From Accumulibacter sp032229525 (GTDB lineage: Bacteria > Pseudomonadota > Gammaproteobacteria > Burkholderiales > Rhodocyclaceae), in contig NZ_JAVTWB010000090.1 of NCBI RefSeq assembly GCF_032229525.1, positions 1-64,000 of the forward strand: a stretch of DNA of 64,000 bases, in the 5' to 3' direction. This document shows, in pieces, positions 54,920-64,000 of this stretch. The notes beneath the pieces were generated by a model. That model saw nothing but the letters and a program-made list of their open reading frames with translations. It did no database searches and was not told the origin of the DNA. A program made the position numbers and the translations under genes. How positions within the stretch are numbered: the first letter of the stretch is position 1; the number at the start of each line of letters is the position of its first letter.

Positions 54920-55954
54920 TCAGCTGTCGATGCGATACTCGGCCGACCTGGCGTGCGCCGGCAAGCCCTCGCCATGCGCCAGCGTTGCGGCGATGCGGCC
55001 CAACGTTTTCGAAGCCGCCTGTGAAACGCGGATCAGGCTGGTGCGTTTCTGGAAATCGTAGACACCGAGCGGTGAGGAGAAACGGGCGCTGCCGGAGGTC
55101 GGCAAGACATGATTCGGGCCCGCGCAGTAGTCGCCAAGTGACTCCGAGGAGTAGCGGCCGATGAAGATCGCTCCGGCGTGATGGATCTTTGCCACCCAGG
55201 CTTCGGCATCGTCCAGCGATAGCTCGAGGTGCTCGGGGGCGATCCGGTTGGCGATCCGGAAAGCCTCATCGAGATCGCGTACCTGGATCAGCGCGCCCCG
55301 ATTTTCCAGTGCGGCACGAATCACCTGCCGACGCGGCATGGTCGGCAAGAGCGCTTCGAGGGAGGCGGCGACCCGCTCGATATAGGCGGCATCCGGACAG
55401 ATGAGTATCGACTGTGCCAGTTCGTCGTGCTCGGCCTGCGAAAAGAGATCCATTGCCACCCAGTCGGGGTCGGTATGGCCGTCGCAGATGACCAGTATCT
55501 CCGACGGGCCGGCAACCATGTCGATGCCGACAACGCCGAAGACGCGGCGCTTGGCGGCGGCGACGTAGGCGTTGCCGGGGCCGACGATCTTGTCGACCTG
55601 GGGAACGGTCTGCGTACCGTAGGCGAGCGCGGCAACGGCCTGCGCGCCGCCAATGGTGAAAACGCGGTCGACCCCGGCCAGCGCCGCCGCGGCGAGCACC
55701 AGCGGGTTGTGCTCGCCAGCCGGCGTCGGTACCACCATGATCAACTCCTTGACCCCGGCGACCTGGGCGGGAATGGCGTTCATCAGCACCGATGACGGGT
55801 ACGAGGCCTTACCCCCTGGCACATAGAGTCCGACCCGGTCGAGCGGCGTCACTTTCTGACCCAGCATTGTGCCGCGCCCGTCCGCGCTGTCGTCCTCGTA
55901 TTGCCAGCTTTGCAGGGGCTGCCGCTCGTGGTAGCTACGGATGCGGGCGGCGGC
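54920..55954 (-). CDS. hisD: Histidinol dehydrogenase (5' end in assembly gap)
   Basis: Zinc-dependent oxidation of histidinol to histidine. About 344 residues are visible, from YHERQPLQSW to the C-terminus; the family has about 430, so some 85-90 are lost. The signature IDMVAGPSEILVICDG, the zinc region AEHDELAQSILI and the GPNHVLPTSG segment are intact. Follows hisG across the gap. Confidence 0.95.
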   Translation of the reverse strand, partial: AAARIRSYHERQPLQSWQYEDDSADGRGTMLGQKVTPLDRVGLYVPGGKASYPSSVLMNAIPAQVAGVKELIMVVPTPAGEHNPLVLAAAALAGVDRVFTIGGAQAVAALAYGTQTVPQVDKIVGPGNAYVAAAKRRVFGVVGIDMVAGPSEILVICDGHTDPDWVAMDLFSQAEHDELAQSILICPDAAYIERVAASLEALLPTMPRRQVIRAALENRGALIQVRDLDEAFRIANRIAPEHLELSLDDAEAWVAKIHHAGAIFIGRYSSESLGDYCAGPNHVLPTSGSARFSSPLGVYDFQKRTSLIRVSQAASKTLGRIAATLAHGEGLPAHARSAEYRIDS

Positions 55955-56054
55955 NNNNNNNNNNNNNNNNNNNNNNNNNNNNNNNNNNNNNNNNNNNNNN
56001 NNNNNNNNNNNNNNNNNNNNNNNNNNNNNNNNNNNNNNNNNNNNNNNNNNNNNN
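55955..56054. other. Assembly gap (100 N) between hisG and hisD
   Basis: Exactly 100 N. The missing hisG tail (about 65 aa) and hisD head (about 90 aa) imply at least 450 missing bases. Confidence 0.95.
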
Positions 56055-56503
56055 GCCAGTTCCATCGAGCCGTAGAGCTTGATCAGGTCGACGTGGACGC
56101 CCTTGGCGGCAAAGTGTTCGCGGGCAATGTTGACGTATTTGCTGGCGATCTTGAGCCGAGCGCCCTGGCGCACCGCGTGGGCGTAGTCGAATCCGGCGGG
56201 AATGGCGACCATCATCCGGCATTTGGCGATCTTCAGGTCGATCGGCTGGTAAAGACCGTCGCTGCCGTGCTCGAGCAGCACGTCCTTGCCGGCGACGCCG
56301 AGGTCGGCGGCACCGTACTGCACGTAGGTTGGCGCATCGGTGGCACGAACAATGACCAGGCGGACATCGTCGCGGCTGGTCGGGATGATCAGTTTGCGTG
56401 AGGTCTCGGGGTCTTCGAGCGGCTCGATGCCGGCTGCCGCCAGCAGAGGTAACGTCTCTTGGAAAATCCGGCCCTTGGAGAGGGCGATGGTGATGCCATT
56501 CAC
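56055..56503 (-). CDS. hisG: ATP phosphoribosyltransferase, short form (3' end in gap)
   Basis: First, feedback-controlled step of histidine synthesis. GTG start at 56503 (VNGITIALSKGRI); 149 residues are visible. The sequence ITIALSKGRIFQETLPLLAAAG and ADLGVAGKDVLLE match the short HisG form, which is about 215 aa and needs the regulatory partner HisZ. No hisZ was found in the window. The open frame runs on through the N run into hisD, but this is an artefact of the placeholder. Confidence 0.93.
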
Positions 56504-56867
56504 GGCGTGCTTCCTGCTCGACAACGAAGGGCGCATTCTACCGCAATGCAGTCGTCCGAGCCTTGACCGGGTCATCGACCGGGCTTGGCGGCAGGCGGCG
56601 GGTAGGCCGGTGGCAGGCGTGCAGAGGGCGCCCGGCCGCCGCGGCGCGTGGGGTACTGACTGTCCGATGGGCAGCAGTGCTTCTTCCGATGCACGAATAG
56701 TGTATTATCCGCGCGCGATCGAACAAGAAAAGACTCGATCTGGGAGCAAAAAGAAAAAAACATGCGGCGGCGGATTTCGTTCTGGCGCGCGGCCCAGTCG
56801 TCTTCATCGCTACCAAAAGGCCCGGCCGGGCTTTCCCGTCGCCGCAGATATCGGAGGAGCTTTCTGC
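56504..56867. other. Divergent intergenic region hisG / CNNM gene 1
   Basis: 364 bases. A TATTAT at 56703-56708 could be a weak -10 for the plus strand; no matching -35 seen. An A-rich tract (about 56747-56762) lies roughly 105 bases before the CNNM start. No gene recognised. Confidence 0.5.
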
Positions 56868-58298
56868 ATGGAACAAATGAATATTTATATCAATCTCGTA
56901 CTGATTTTGGTCTTCATCGCCGGCAACGCTTTTTTTGTCGGCTCGGAGATCGCCATCTCGTCGGCGCGCCGCAGTCGGATCAAGCAGCTGGCCGAGATGG
57001 GTGACAAGCGCGCCGCACGGGTCGAGATGCTGCACAACGAACCGGAGCGTTTCTACTCGGTGACCCAGGTCGGCATCACGCTGGTCTCCCTCGGTCTGGG
57101 TGCGGTCGGCATGGAGACGATCAGCACGCTGACCGATTCGACTTTTGTGGCGATCTTTACCATCTTCGGCGACAGCGCCGCGGTGCACAAGGCAGCGCAT
57201 ACCATGTCCTACGTCTTTGCCTTTATCGCCATTTCGTTTCTGCATGTGGTCGCCGGCGAACTGGCGCCCAAGGTCCTTGCTTTCCACAAGGCCGAACAGC
57301 TGAGCATGGCCGTCGGCGGGACGATCAACATTCTCTACCTGACCTTCAAACCGTTGATCCACGTCATGAAAATGTCGTCGAACGCGCTGCTCAGGCTCTT
57401 CGGGCAGAGCAACCTGGAAGGTCATGGGGAAAGCCACTTCACGATGTCGGTCGAGGAAATTCGCATGATTCTCTCGGCCAGCGAGAAGGACGGCACGCTG
57501 GCGCCCGAGGAGACACAGATGATCCGCGGCGTGTTCAAGCTCGACGAACACACCGTACGCGAGGCGATGATTCCGCGCACGCGCATCCGCGCGCTGATGC
57601 AGGACGACACGCTTGCCGATGCGCTGCGGGTCTTCCGTGATGTGCCGCACGCGCGTTTTCCGATCTGCGACAAGAGTCTCGACCGAATTACCGGCGTGGT
57701 GGCGATCAAGGAGTTGTTGACGGTGATGGCCGAAAGTAGCGGGCAGACGCTGGAAGAGGTCAGCCAGCGACGCGTCGGTGACTTCGCACAGGCGCCGTTC
57801 ATCGTACCGAACAGCAAGTCGCTGAGTGACCTGCTCAAGGAATTCAAGCACAGCCGCCAGCAGATGGCGATCGTCATCGACGAATACGGGGGTACCGAAG
57901 GAATCATCACGCTCGAAGACATCCTGGAGGAAATCGTCGGTGAGTACGAGGACGAGTTCACGCGCCAGGGGCGGCGGCTGCGGAAACTGGTTGGCAGCCA
58001 GTACGAGATCGACGCGTCGATGCGCGTCACCGACCTGGAAAACCTGCTCGATTTCCCGTTCCCGCTCGACGACGACTACGTCACTCTTGCCGGCCTGTTC
58101 TACAAGAAGCTGGGCAACGTGCCACAGATTGGCGACTCCGTCGAACTCGAAGGCGGTCGCCTGACGGTGCTGGAAATGGACAACCACCGGATCACTCTGC
58201 TGAAGTTTGAAGATACGGCGCTCGGTGACGACGGCGTCGTCCGCCTGGTGGAAGACTCTTCTGCGGCAGATGGCCAGCAGTACCCAACTGGCGGCTGA
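56868..58298 (+). CDS. CNNM/CorC-type membrane protein (HlyC/CorC family), copy 1
   Basis: 476 aa. N-terminal CNNM (DUF21) membrane domain with three to four helices (about 1-185, with FVGSEIAISSARRSRIKQLAE), a CBS pair (about 205-340, with REAMIPRTRIRALM and VIDEYGGTEGIITLEDILEEIVGE) and the CorC_HlyC domain (about 365-450). Homologues take part in Mg2+ or Co2+ handling. GGAGGA precedes the ATG. This is the first of three paralogues; it is separated from the other two by 328 bases and so probably has its own promoter. Confidence 0.92.
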   Translation: MEQMNIYINLVLILVFIAGNAFFVGSEIAISSARRSRIKQLAEMGDKRAARVEMLHNEPERFYSVTQVGITLVSLGLGAVGMETISTLTDSTFVAIFTIFGDSAAVHKAAHTMSYVFAFIAISFLHVVAGELAPKVLAFHKAEQLSMAVGGTINILYLTFKPLIHVMKMSSNALLRLFGQSNLEGHGESHFTMSVEEIRMILSASEKDGTLAPEETQMIRGVFKLDEHTVREAMIPRTRIRALMQDDTLADALRVFRDVPHARFPICDKSLDRITGVVAIKELLTVMAESSGQTLEEVSQRRVGDFAQAPFIVPNSKSLSDLLKEFKHSRQQMAIVIDEYGGTEGIITLEDILEEIVGEYEDEFTRQGRRLRKLVGSQYEIDASMRVTDLENLLDFPFPLDDDYVTLAGLFYKKLGNVPQIGDSVELEGGRLTVLEMDNHRITLLKFEDTALGDDGVVRLVEDSSAADGQQYPTGG

Positions 58299-58626
58299 GT
58301 AAAGGTTTTCGCTCCGTCGCGGCAATGAGGGTACACTGCTGGCCGTCATGAAAGTCATGGTTTCTGGTGTTTCCTGGTCGGTATTCCACTTGTTGCGCGG
58401 TTAACGTATTTTTCCGGGGTTGGCGCTACTCGCTTGCTCATGCCGAGGAGCAAGGTCCCGGCAGCAGCTGTAACGCGGGCGAGCACTGCCAAGAGGTGAC
58501 GCGGACCGGCGTGGTAGTACTTTTTTGGGCATTGCCCAGGAGGCTGCACGCGGCCGTACGGCTTGACGCCGGCGGTCAGCTGCTCGCTGAAGATTACCGC
58601 TGGACCTGTATTGGGGGAGTTAGCTT
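58299..58626. other. Intergenic between CNNM copies 1 and 2
   Basis: 328 bases with no gene or clear terminator. The last bases (GGGGGAG) provide the ribosome site of the next gene. Confidence 0.5.
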
Positions 58627-60147
58627 ATGGACGAATTGGTAGCGCAGATACCTGCCTGGATTGATCTGGAACTGGTCATCCGGCTTAGCGTTCAGGTCGC
58701 ATTGCTGACCGCCTCGGCGTTCTTTTCGGGATCCGAAACGGCGCTGTTTTCGCTGACTTCCTTCGATATGCAGAGGCTGCAGAACAGCCAGCACCCGCGC
58801 TGCAAGAGTATCCAGGACATGCTCGAAGAGCCCCGCCGCCTGATCATCTCCCTGTTGTGTGGCAACGAGCTGGTGAACATCGCCTCGTCGGCGAATATGG
58901 CGGCGATCCTGTTGAGGTATTTCAGCGAAGACGAAACGACCTTGCTCAATATTCTGGTGATGGTTCCGCTGCTCCTGCTGGTCGGTGAGGTGACGCCGAA
59001 GACCATCGCTGTCACGCATCCGATAATGGTTTCTACCCGCATTTCGGCGCGGCTCTTGCCGCAGTGGATCGCCTTCATCGCGCCGCTGCGCAAGGTGGTG
59101 CGCGCGGTCGCTGACCGCATCACCACGGCCATCGTTGGCGAGCCGGTCAAGAAGGACAACATCCTCCATTCCGACGAGTTTCGCACCCTGGTGGAGGAAG
59201 GCGAGGCCAGTGGCGAGATCGTGCCGACCGAGCGGATTCTCATCGACAACATGCTGGAGGCCTCGGAAGCCGAGGTGGTGGACATCATGACGCCGATTTC
59301 GAGCATGGTTTCGTTTGATGTGGAGCAGCCACTGTGTCAACTGGTGGAGGCCTTCCAGGCTATCCACCACGCGCGCGTGCCTTTATTCGAGGACAACCCT
59401 TCGAACATCGTCGGTTTTCTTCATTCCGAAGACGTCATCAAGCTGGTGCGCAGCGGTGCTGACGTAGCGGCAATCAAGGTCCGTGACGTGATGCGCCAAG
59501 CCCATTTTGTTCCGTCGACCAAGAAGGTGGACGAGATGGTCGAGTTCTTCCAGGAGAACCGCACGCGGCTGGCTTTGGTGATCGGCGAATACGCCAACGT
59601 TCTGGGGATCGTCTCGATCCGCGACGTGGCCGCATTCATGCTGGGCAAGCTGGCCCCGCCATCGCAGGAGCCCGGCGTTCGAGAGATCGAGCTGAGCAAG
59701 GTCTACACGATTCCCGGCGACATGAGTCTGGTCGACTTCAACCAGCTGGTGGGAGCCGATCTTGACGATCCGAGCATGAACACCGTCGGTGGCCTGATGA
59801 TGCGCTTGCTGAACCGCCTGCCGAGGGTTGGCGACTCGGTGACCTTTGAAGGTTTCATCTTCGCCGTTGAACAGATGCAGAGATTGCGCATCGACCGCTT
59901 TCGCGTGACACGGCTCGATCTCGGCCCGGACCCGGAACCGGAACCCGAAGTGCCACCGACGCCGACGCCGCCAGCGCAGGACCTCGAGGGCATCCCGGCG
60001 GGCGCGGAATTGCCTGCGCAGGAGGTTGCGGCGATGGCCGACACAGAGTCGGCTTTGGCAGCCGTGCCGCCAGCTTCGGCGGGTGACGAAACGGCAGATC
60101 TCGACGCCAGCTCTGCCAATAATCCGTCGGCGAAAAAAGGGGTCTGA
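58627..60147 (+). CDS. CNNM/CorC-type membrane protein, copy 2
   Basis: 506 aa. CNNM membrane domain (about 1-190, with FFSGSETALFSLTSFDMQRLQ and GEVTPKTIAV), CBS pair (about 210-345, with VDIMTPISSMVSF) and CorC domain (about 360-435). A tail of about 70 residues, rich in Pro, Glu and Ala (EPEPEVPPTPTPP), is not found in the other two copies. The next copy begins three bases later, so the two are cotranscribed. Confidence 0.9.
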   Translation: MDELVAQIPAWIDLELVIRLSVQVALLTASAFFSGSETALFSLTSFDMQRLQNSQHPRCKSIQDMLEEPRRLIISLLCGNELVNIASSANMAAILLRYFSEDETTLLNILVMVPLLLLVGEVTPKTIAVTHPIMVSTRISARLLPQWIAFIAPLRKVVRAVADRITTAIVGEPVKKDNILHSDEFRTLVEEGEASGEIVPTERILIDNMLEASEAEVVDIMTPISSMVSFDVEQPLCQLVEAFQAIHHARVPLFEDNPSNIVGFLHSEDVIKLVRSGADVAAIKVRDVMRQAHFVPSTKKVDEMVEFFQENRTRLALVIGEYANVLGIVSIRDVAAFMLGKLAPPSQEPGVREIELSKVYTIPGDMSLVDFNQLVGADLDDPSMNTVGGLMMRLLNRLPRVGDSVTFEGFIFAVEQMQRLRIDRFRVTRLDLGPDPEPEPEVPPTPTPPAQDLEGIPAGAELPAQEVAAMADTESALAAVPPASAGDETADLDASSANNPSAKKGV

Positions 60148-60150
60148 GCC

Positions 60151-61422
60151 ATGGAAATATTCCTCGAATGCGTTTTGATCCTGATCTTCCTGTTACTCAA
60201 GGGCTTCTTCTCGGGTTCGGAGATCGCCATGGTGAACAGCGACAAGATCAGGTTGCGCCACCTGGCAAAGACCGGCGACAAGGGTGCCGCCCTGGTGCTC
60301 AAGCTGTACAAGACACCGGACGTGCTGTTGGGAACGACGCTGGTGGGTACCAACGTCGCGACGGTGACCGTTACCACGCTGATCACCCTGATCTTCATCG
60401 AGGTCCTCGGGCCCAGTGGGGACATCATCTCGGTGGTGTTGGCCACACCGTTTCTGTTGATCCTCGGGGAGATTGTTCCGAAGAGCATCTACCAGCAAAA
60501 GGCGGACTTTCTCGTAACCCGCATCGTTTTCGTCCTGCGCTTCTTTTCCTGGCTTTACTATCCGGTGATCTTCGTCTTCAGTCGCATCGCGCGCTTTGCG
60601 ACGCGCCTGGCGGGCGGTAGCACGCCCGACAAGAGTGGCCTGATCACCCGCGAGGAGCTGCGCATGCTGCTCGAGATGTCCTCGAGCAGCGACGACGACG
60701 GCAGCTTTGACGCCGAAAAGGTAGCGCGCATCACGCGTTTTTCGGAGACTTCGGTGGGTGAAGTGATGACCCCGCTGGACGAAGTGGTGGGCCTCAGCGA
60801 GCACGCCAGCATGGAGGAGGCGGTGGCATTGGTGCTTGCCCACGGCTACAACCGATTGCCGGTCTATCGCGGCAACATGTCCAACATCGTCGGCATTCTC
60901 ACGCTCAACTCATGGGACTTGATGGCCGCCGACATCAACAGCAAACCCAAGACCAGCTACATCCAGGAGCCGGTCTATGTGACTTCCAAACAGCCCATCG
61001 ATCGAACGATCCAGACCTTGCTGTCGCGTCCGATCGACTTCATGGCGGTGGTGGTCAACGAATTCGGTCTGGCCATCGGCATTCTCAGCATGGAAGACAT
61101 CTTCGAGGAGGTGGTCGGAGAAATCGATGTCGGCTACGATTTCGACGAGTACGAATCGCACCGGAGCAAGCAGCGCATCATGATCAAGGAGCTGGGGCCT
61201 GACGAGTTCCTCGTCGATGGACGCACTCCGATTTCGCAGATCAACGAGGAACTGCACCTCAACATTCCCATGGAGGCGGCGCACACCATGGCTGGACTGA
61301 TGATCAACCGGCTGCGCACCATTCCACCAGTGGGCAGCCAGATTCGCGAGGAAAGCTACCAATTCACGGTGCGGACGGTGAGCGCCCGCACCGTTACCAA
61401 AGTGCACATCAAGCGAGTCTGA
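60151..61422 (+). CDS. CNNM/CorC-type membrane protein, copy 3
   Basis: 423 aa with the same domain order: CNNM domain (FFSGSEIAMVNSDKIRLRHLA, about 20-40, and ILGEIVPKSIYQQ), CBS pair (about 205-325, VGEVMTPLDEVVG) and CorC domain (about 340-420). Shorter than copies 1 and 2 and without the acidic tail. It shares its transcript with copy 2; a heteromeric pair is an obvious possibility but not shown. Confidence 0.9.
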   Translation: MEIFLECVLILIFLLLKGFFSGSEIAMVNSDKIRLRHLAKTGDKGAALVLKLYKTPDVLLGTTLVGTNVATVTVTTLITLIFIEVLGPSGDIISVVLATPFLLILGEIVPKSIYQQKADFLVTRIVFVLRFFSWLYYPVIFVFSRIARFATRLAGGSTPDKSGLITREELRMLLEMSSSSDDDGSFDAEKVARITRFSETSVGEVMTPLDEVVGLSEHASMEEAVALVLAHGYNRLPVYRGNMSNIVGILTLNSWDLMAADINSKPKTSYIQEPVYVTSKQPIDRTIQTLLSRPIDFMAVVVNEFGLAIGILSMEDIFEEVVGEIDVGYDFDEYESHRSKQRIMIKELGPDEFLVDGRTPISQINEELHLNIPMEAAHTMAGLMINRLRTIPPVGSQIREESYQFTVRTVSARTVTKVHIKRV

Positions 61423-61480
61423 TGGGCAGTCGTCGCTCGTCCGCGGGGCGCCAGCAAATCAAGAGGATGTCGCGACAGCG

Positions 61481-61511
61481 GCGGCCGGCGTGTTTTTCGT
61501 GCACCGGCCGC
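61481..61511. terminator. Hairpin between convergent genes
   Basis: Perfect eight-base-pair stem GCGGCCGG / CCGGCCGC (61481-61488 and 61504-61511) with TTTTT in the loop rather than after the stem. Lies between the convergent CNNM copy 3 and decarboxylase genes. May act as a structural barrier; not a standard intrinsic terminator. Confidence 0.35.
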
Positions 61512-61610
61512 TGATCACGGTCGTCGTCGCTGACCCCGTTGCGGTGAGGGCCTTGCGGTGCTTGCCGGTCGGTCGGCCCGCATCGGGGATGACCGCTTGC
61601 GCCGGCAATC

Positions 61611-63848
61611 TCAGCGAACGCAGTCCACCGAGTACACCGGCTTGCCGTCCACCAGCGCTTTGACCAGACCGTGGACGTCGGTTTCGAAACCCGGGAATCT
61701 TTCGTTGAAGTCGCGCGCGAAGCGGAGATAACGAACGATCGTGGCGTTGAAACGCTCGCCCGGGATCAGTAGCGGAATTCCCGGCGGGTAGGGGGTGAGC
61801 AGGGTACTGGTGATCCGCCCCTCGAGATCATCGATCGGGACCCGGTCAATCTCGCGGTGCGCCATGCGGGCAAAGGCGTCGGCGGGTTTCATTGCCGGCT
61901 CCATGTCCGAAAGGTACATCTGGGTGGTCAGGTGGGCCACGTCGTTGGCTGCGTAGATGCCGTGAATCTGCTTGCACAGGTCCTTCAGGCCGTAGCCTTC
62001 GTAGCGGGGGTTCTTGGCCAGGAACTCCGGCATGACCTTCCACAGGGGCAGATTCTGGTCGTAACCATCCTTGAACTGCTGCAGTTCGGTGACCATGGTG
62101 TTCCAGCGACCCTTGGTGATGCCGATGGTGAACATGATGAAAAAGGAATACAGGCCGCATTTCTCGACAATTATTCCGTGCTCGGCCAGGTATTTGGTGA
62201 CGATCGCCGCCGGAATTCCCCAGTCGGCGAAATCGCCATCGACATCGAGCCCGGGCGTAATGATCGTCGCCTTGATCGGATCGAGCATGTTGAAGCCTTC
62301 GGCAAGCATGCCAAAGCCGTGCCAGCGTTCGCCAGGATTGAGGATCCACGCCGCACGCTCTTCAATGCCCTCTTCCGAGAGATCGTCGGGTCCCCAGACC
62401 TTGAACCACCAGTCGGCGCCCCATTCCTGCTCGACTTTGCGCATGGTGCGACGAAAGTTGAGCGCTTCGGCGATCGACTCCTCGACCATGGCCGTTCCCC
62501 CCGGTGCGTCCATCATCGCCGCCGCGACGTCGCAGGAAGCGATGATCGCGTACTGCGGCGACGTCGAGGTGTGCATCAGATAGGCTTCGTTGAAGATGTC
62601 GCGGTCGAGTTTTCGCCCCTGCGAATCCTGCACCAGGATTTGCGATGCCTGTGACAGGCCGGCAAGCAGTTTGTGCGTCGACTGCGTCGAGAAGATCATC
62701 GTATCCTTGCAGCGCGGGCGATCGGCACCGATGGCGTGGTAATCGCCGTAGAACTCGTGGAAGGCCGCGTGCGGCAGCCAGGCTTCGTCGAAATGCAGCG
62801 TATCGATCACGCCATCGAGCATTTCCTTGATTTCCTCGACGTTGTACAGGATTCCGTCATAGGTGCTCTGGGTAATGGTGAGCACCCGTGGCTGCGCTTT
62901 GACGGTGCGCGCGAAGGGATGTGATTCGATCTTCTGGCGGATGTTCTCCCAGCGGAACTGCTCCTTGGGGATCGGCCCGATGATCCCGTAATGGTTGCGT
63001 GTCGGCATCAGAAACACCGGTATCGCGCCGGTCATGATGATCGCGTGGAGTATCGACTTGTGACAGTTGCGATCGACGATGACCACGTCGCCTGGCGCGA
63101 CGGTCGAGTGCCAGACGATCTTGTTCGAGGTCGAGGTGCCGTTGGTGACGAAAAAGAGGTGGTCGGCACTGAAGATGCGCGCCGCGTTGCGCTCGGAGGC
63201 AGCGACCGGGCCGGTATGATCGAGCAACTGGCCCAGTTCCTCGACCGCATTGCAGACATCCGCGCGCAGCATGTTCTCACCGAAGAACTGATGGAACATG
63301 CGACCGACCGGGCTTTTCAGGAAAGCTACGCCACCCGAGTGCCCGGGGCAGTGCCACGAATAGGAGCCGTCTTCGGCGTAATGGGTTAGCGCACGGAAAA
63401 AAGGCGGCGCCAGGCTGTCCAGGTACGCTTTGGCTTCGCGCACCACGTAACGGCCGATGAACTCGGCTGTATCCTCGAACATGTGAATGAAGCCGTGCAG
63501 TTCGCGCAGTACGTCGTTGGGGATGTGCACCGAGGTTCGCGTCTCACCGTAGAGGAAGATCGGAATCGCCTCGTTACGGCAGCGAATTTCCTTGACGAAG
63601 GCGCGCAGGCCGGCGACGGTATCTTCGGCCTTGCCGTCTCTGAAGTCTTCGTCGTCAATGGACAGAATGAATGCCGAGGCACGACTCTGTTGTTGGGCAA
63701 ACGAGGTCAGGTCTCCGTAGCTGGTCACGCCGAGCGAATCAAAACCCTTCTTCTCGATGGCTTTGGCCAGCGCCCGGATACTCAGTCCGCCGGTGTTCTC
63801 CGAACGGTAGTCCTTGTCGATGATGATTACCGGAAAATCGAAATGCAT
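61611..63848 (-). CDS. Orn/Lys/Arg decarboxylase (PLP-dependent, fold type I)
   Basis: 745 aa. N-terminal wing domain resembling a receiver (residues 1-130), core with WHCPGHSGGVAFLKSP (165-180), cofactor lysine K393 in STQSTHKLLAG, and the C-terminal domain with TPYPPGIPLLIPGE. Converts a basic amino acid to a polyamine or diamine with release of CO2, used in acid resistance or polyamine supply. Arginine, lysine and ornithine specificity cannot be told apart with confidence from motifs alone. No antiporter gene is adjacent in the window. Upstream sequence reaches the window edge. Confidence 0.93.
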   Translation of the reverse strand: MHFDFPVIIIDKDYRSENTGGLSIRALAKAIEKKGFDSLGVTSYGDLTSFAQQQSRASAFILSIDDEDFRDGKAEDTVAGLRAFVKEIRCRNEAIPIFLYGETRTSVHIPNDVLRELHGFIHMFEDTAEFIGRYVVREAKAYLDSLAPPFFRALTHYAEDGSYSWHCPGHSGGVAFLKSPVGRMFHQFFGENMLRADVCNAVEELGQLLDHTGPVAASERNAARIFSADHLFFVTNGTSTSNKIVWHSTVAPGDVVIVDRNCHKSILHAIIMTGAIPVFLMPTRNHYGIIGPIPKEQFRWENIRQKIESHPFARTVKAQPRVLTITQSTYDGILYNVEEIKEMLDGVIDTLHFDEAWLPHAAFHEFYGDYHAIGADRPRCKDTMIFSTQSTHKLLAGLSQASQILVQDSQGRKLDRDIFNEAYLMHTSTSPQYAIIASCDVAAAMMDAPGGTAMVEESIAEALNFRRTMRKVEQEWGADWWFKVWGPDDLSEEGIEERAAWILNPGERWHGFGMLAEGFNMLDPIKATIITPGLDVDGDFADWGIPAAIVTKYLAEHGIIVEKCGLYSFFIMFTIGITKGRWNTMVTELQQFKDGYDQNLPLWKVMPEFLAKNPRYEGYGLKDLCKQIHGIYAANDVAHLTTQMYLSDMEPAMKPADAFARMAHREIDRVPIDDLEGRITSTLLTPYPPGIPLLIPGERFNATIVRYLRFARDFNERFPGFETDVHGLVKALVDGKPVYSVDCVR

Positions 63849-64000
63849 GGCCAGTCCAGTATGAAATCAAGAGTGGGAGGGCGGCAGCTTGGGCACGCGG
63901 ACGGTGGCGATGCGATTACCGGCGATCCCGCTGCTCGCCTGACGGGGCGGCGGGCGTCACGCACGGCGTCACATCTTCGGCAGGGTTACGCCCACCTGGC

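Noticed and set aside
56538..58358. A 606-codon minus-strand open frame
   Set aside because: Antisense to CNNM copy 1, whose membrane, CBS and CorC domains are unmistakable.

Overview
The window is GC-rich, densely coded chromosomal DNA of a betaproteobacterium. The gene families and the his-hit-tat block resemble Rhodocyclales, most probably a Candidatus Accumulibacter-like organism; this is an inference from protein wording and gene order, not a database match. No rRNA, tRNA or CRISPR array was recognised. Four runs of exactly 100 N (11262-11361, 14444-14543, 29247-29346, 55955-56054) are scaffold gaps. They cut ribD/moeB, an envC-like gene, an alpha-2-macroglobulin gene and hisG/hisD. Reading frames do not carry across these placeholders.

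Region by region. 1-5.9 kb (minus strand): a SEC-C/TPR/O-GlcNAc-transferase-like protein running off the left edge, argJ and secA. 6.3-11.3 kb (plus): a CBS-domain protein, a cation diffusion facilitator, then the tightly overlapping glyA-nrdR-ribD. 11.4-15.6 kb (minus): envC-like factor, ctpA, an orphan 141-aa gene and moeB. 15.6-18.7 kb (plus): an ArsR-type regulator with the cysteine pattern of persulfide sensors, a membrane rhodanese, a glutaredoxin, secB, an SH3 protein and gpsA, ending at a good intrinsic terminator. 19.1-20.3 kb: an old-yellow-enzyme reductase. 20.3-24.8 kb is the accessory part: a decayed IS630-type transposase and a 950-aa TIR-transmembrane-WD40 protein. 24.8-35.9 kb (minus): a DUF1330 protein, pbpC and its alpha-2-macroglobulin partner, apaH, galE, an H-NS-like protein and a flavin reductase.

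36.2-64 kb: mutY (plus); a long minus-strand block nif3-FAA hydrolase-Gx transporter-ubiX-LON domain-MFS-PAS/GGDEF/EAL; a DegS/DegQ-type protease and a YafJ-type amidotransferase (plus); then the minus-strand block hisG-hisD ... hisB-hisH-hisA-hisF-hisI-hisE-hit-tatA-tatB-tatC. Inside it hisC alone is inverted. Three CNNM/CorC-type membrane proteins follow on the plus strand, and a PLP-dependent Orn/Lys/Arg decarboxylase on the minus strand closes the window.

The genes mostly serve core metabolism (histidine, arginine, riboflavin, one-carbon units, nucleotide reduction control), protein export (SecA, SecB, TatABC) and envelope maintenance (EnvC-like, CtpA, PBP1C with A2M, DegS-like). The items most worth follow-up are the TIR-TM-WD40 protein beside a dead insertion sequence, the SEC-C-TPR-glycosyltransferase beside secA, the inverted hisC inside an otherwise intact his operon, and the YgaV-like sensor/rhodanese/glutaredoxin cluster.
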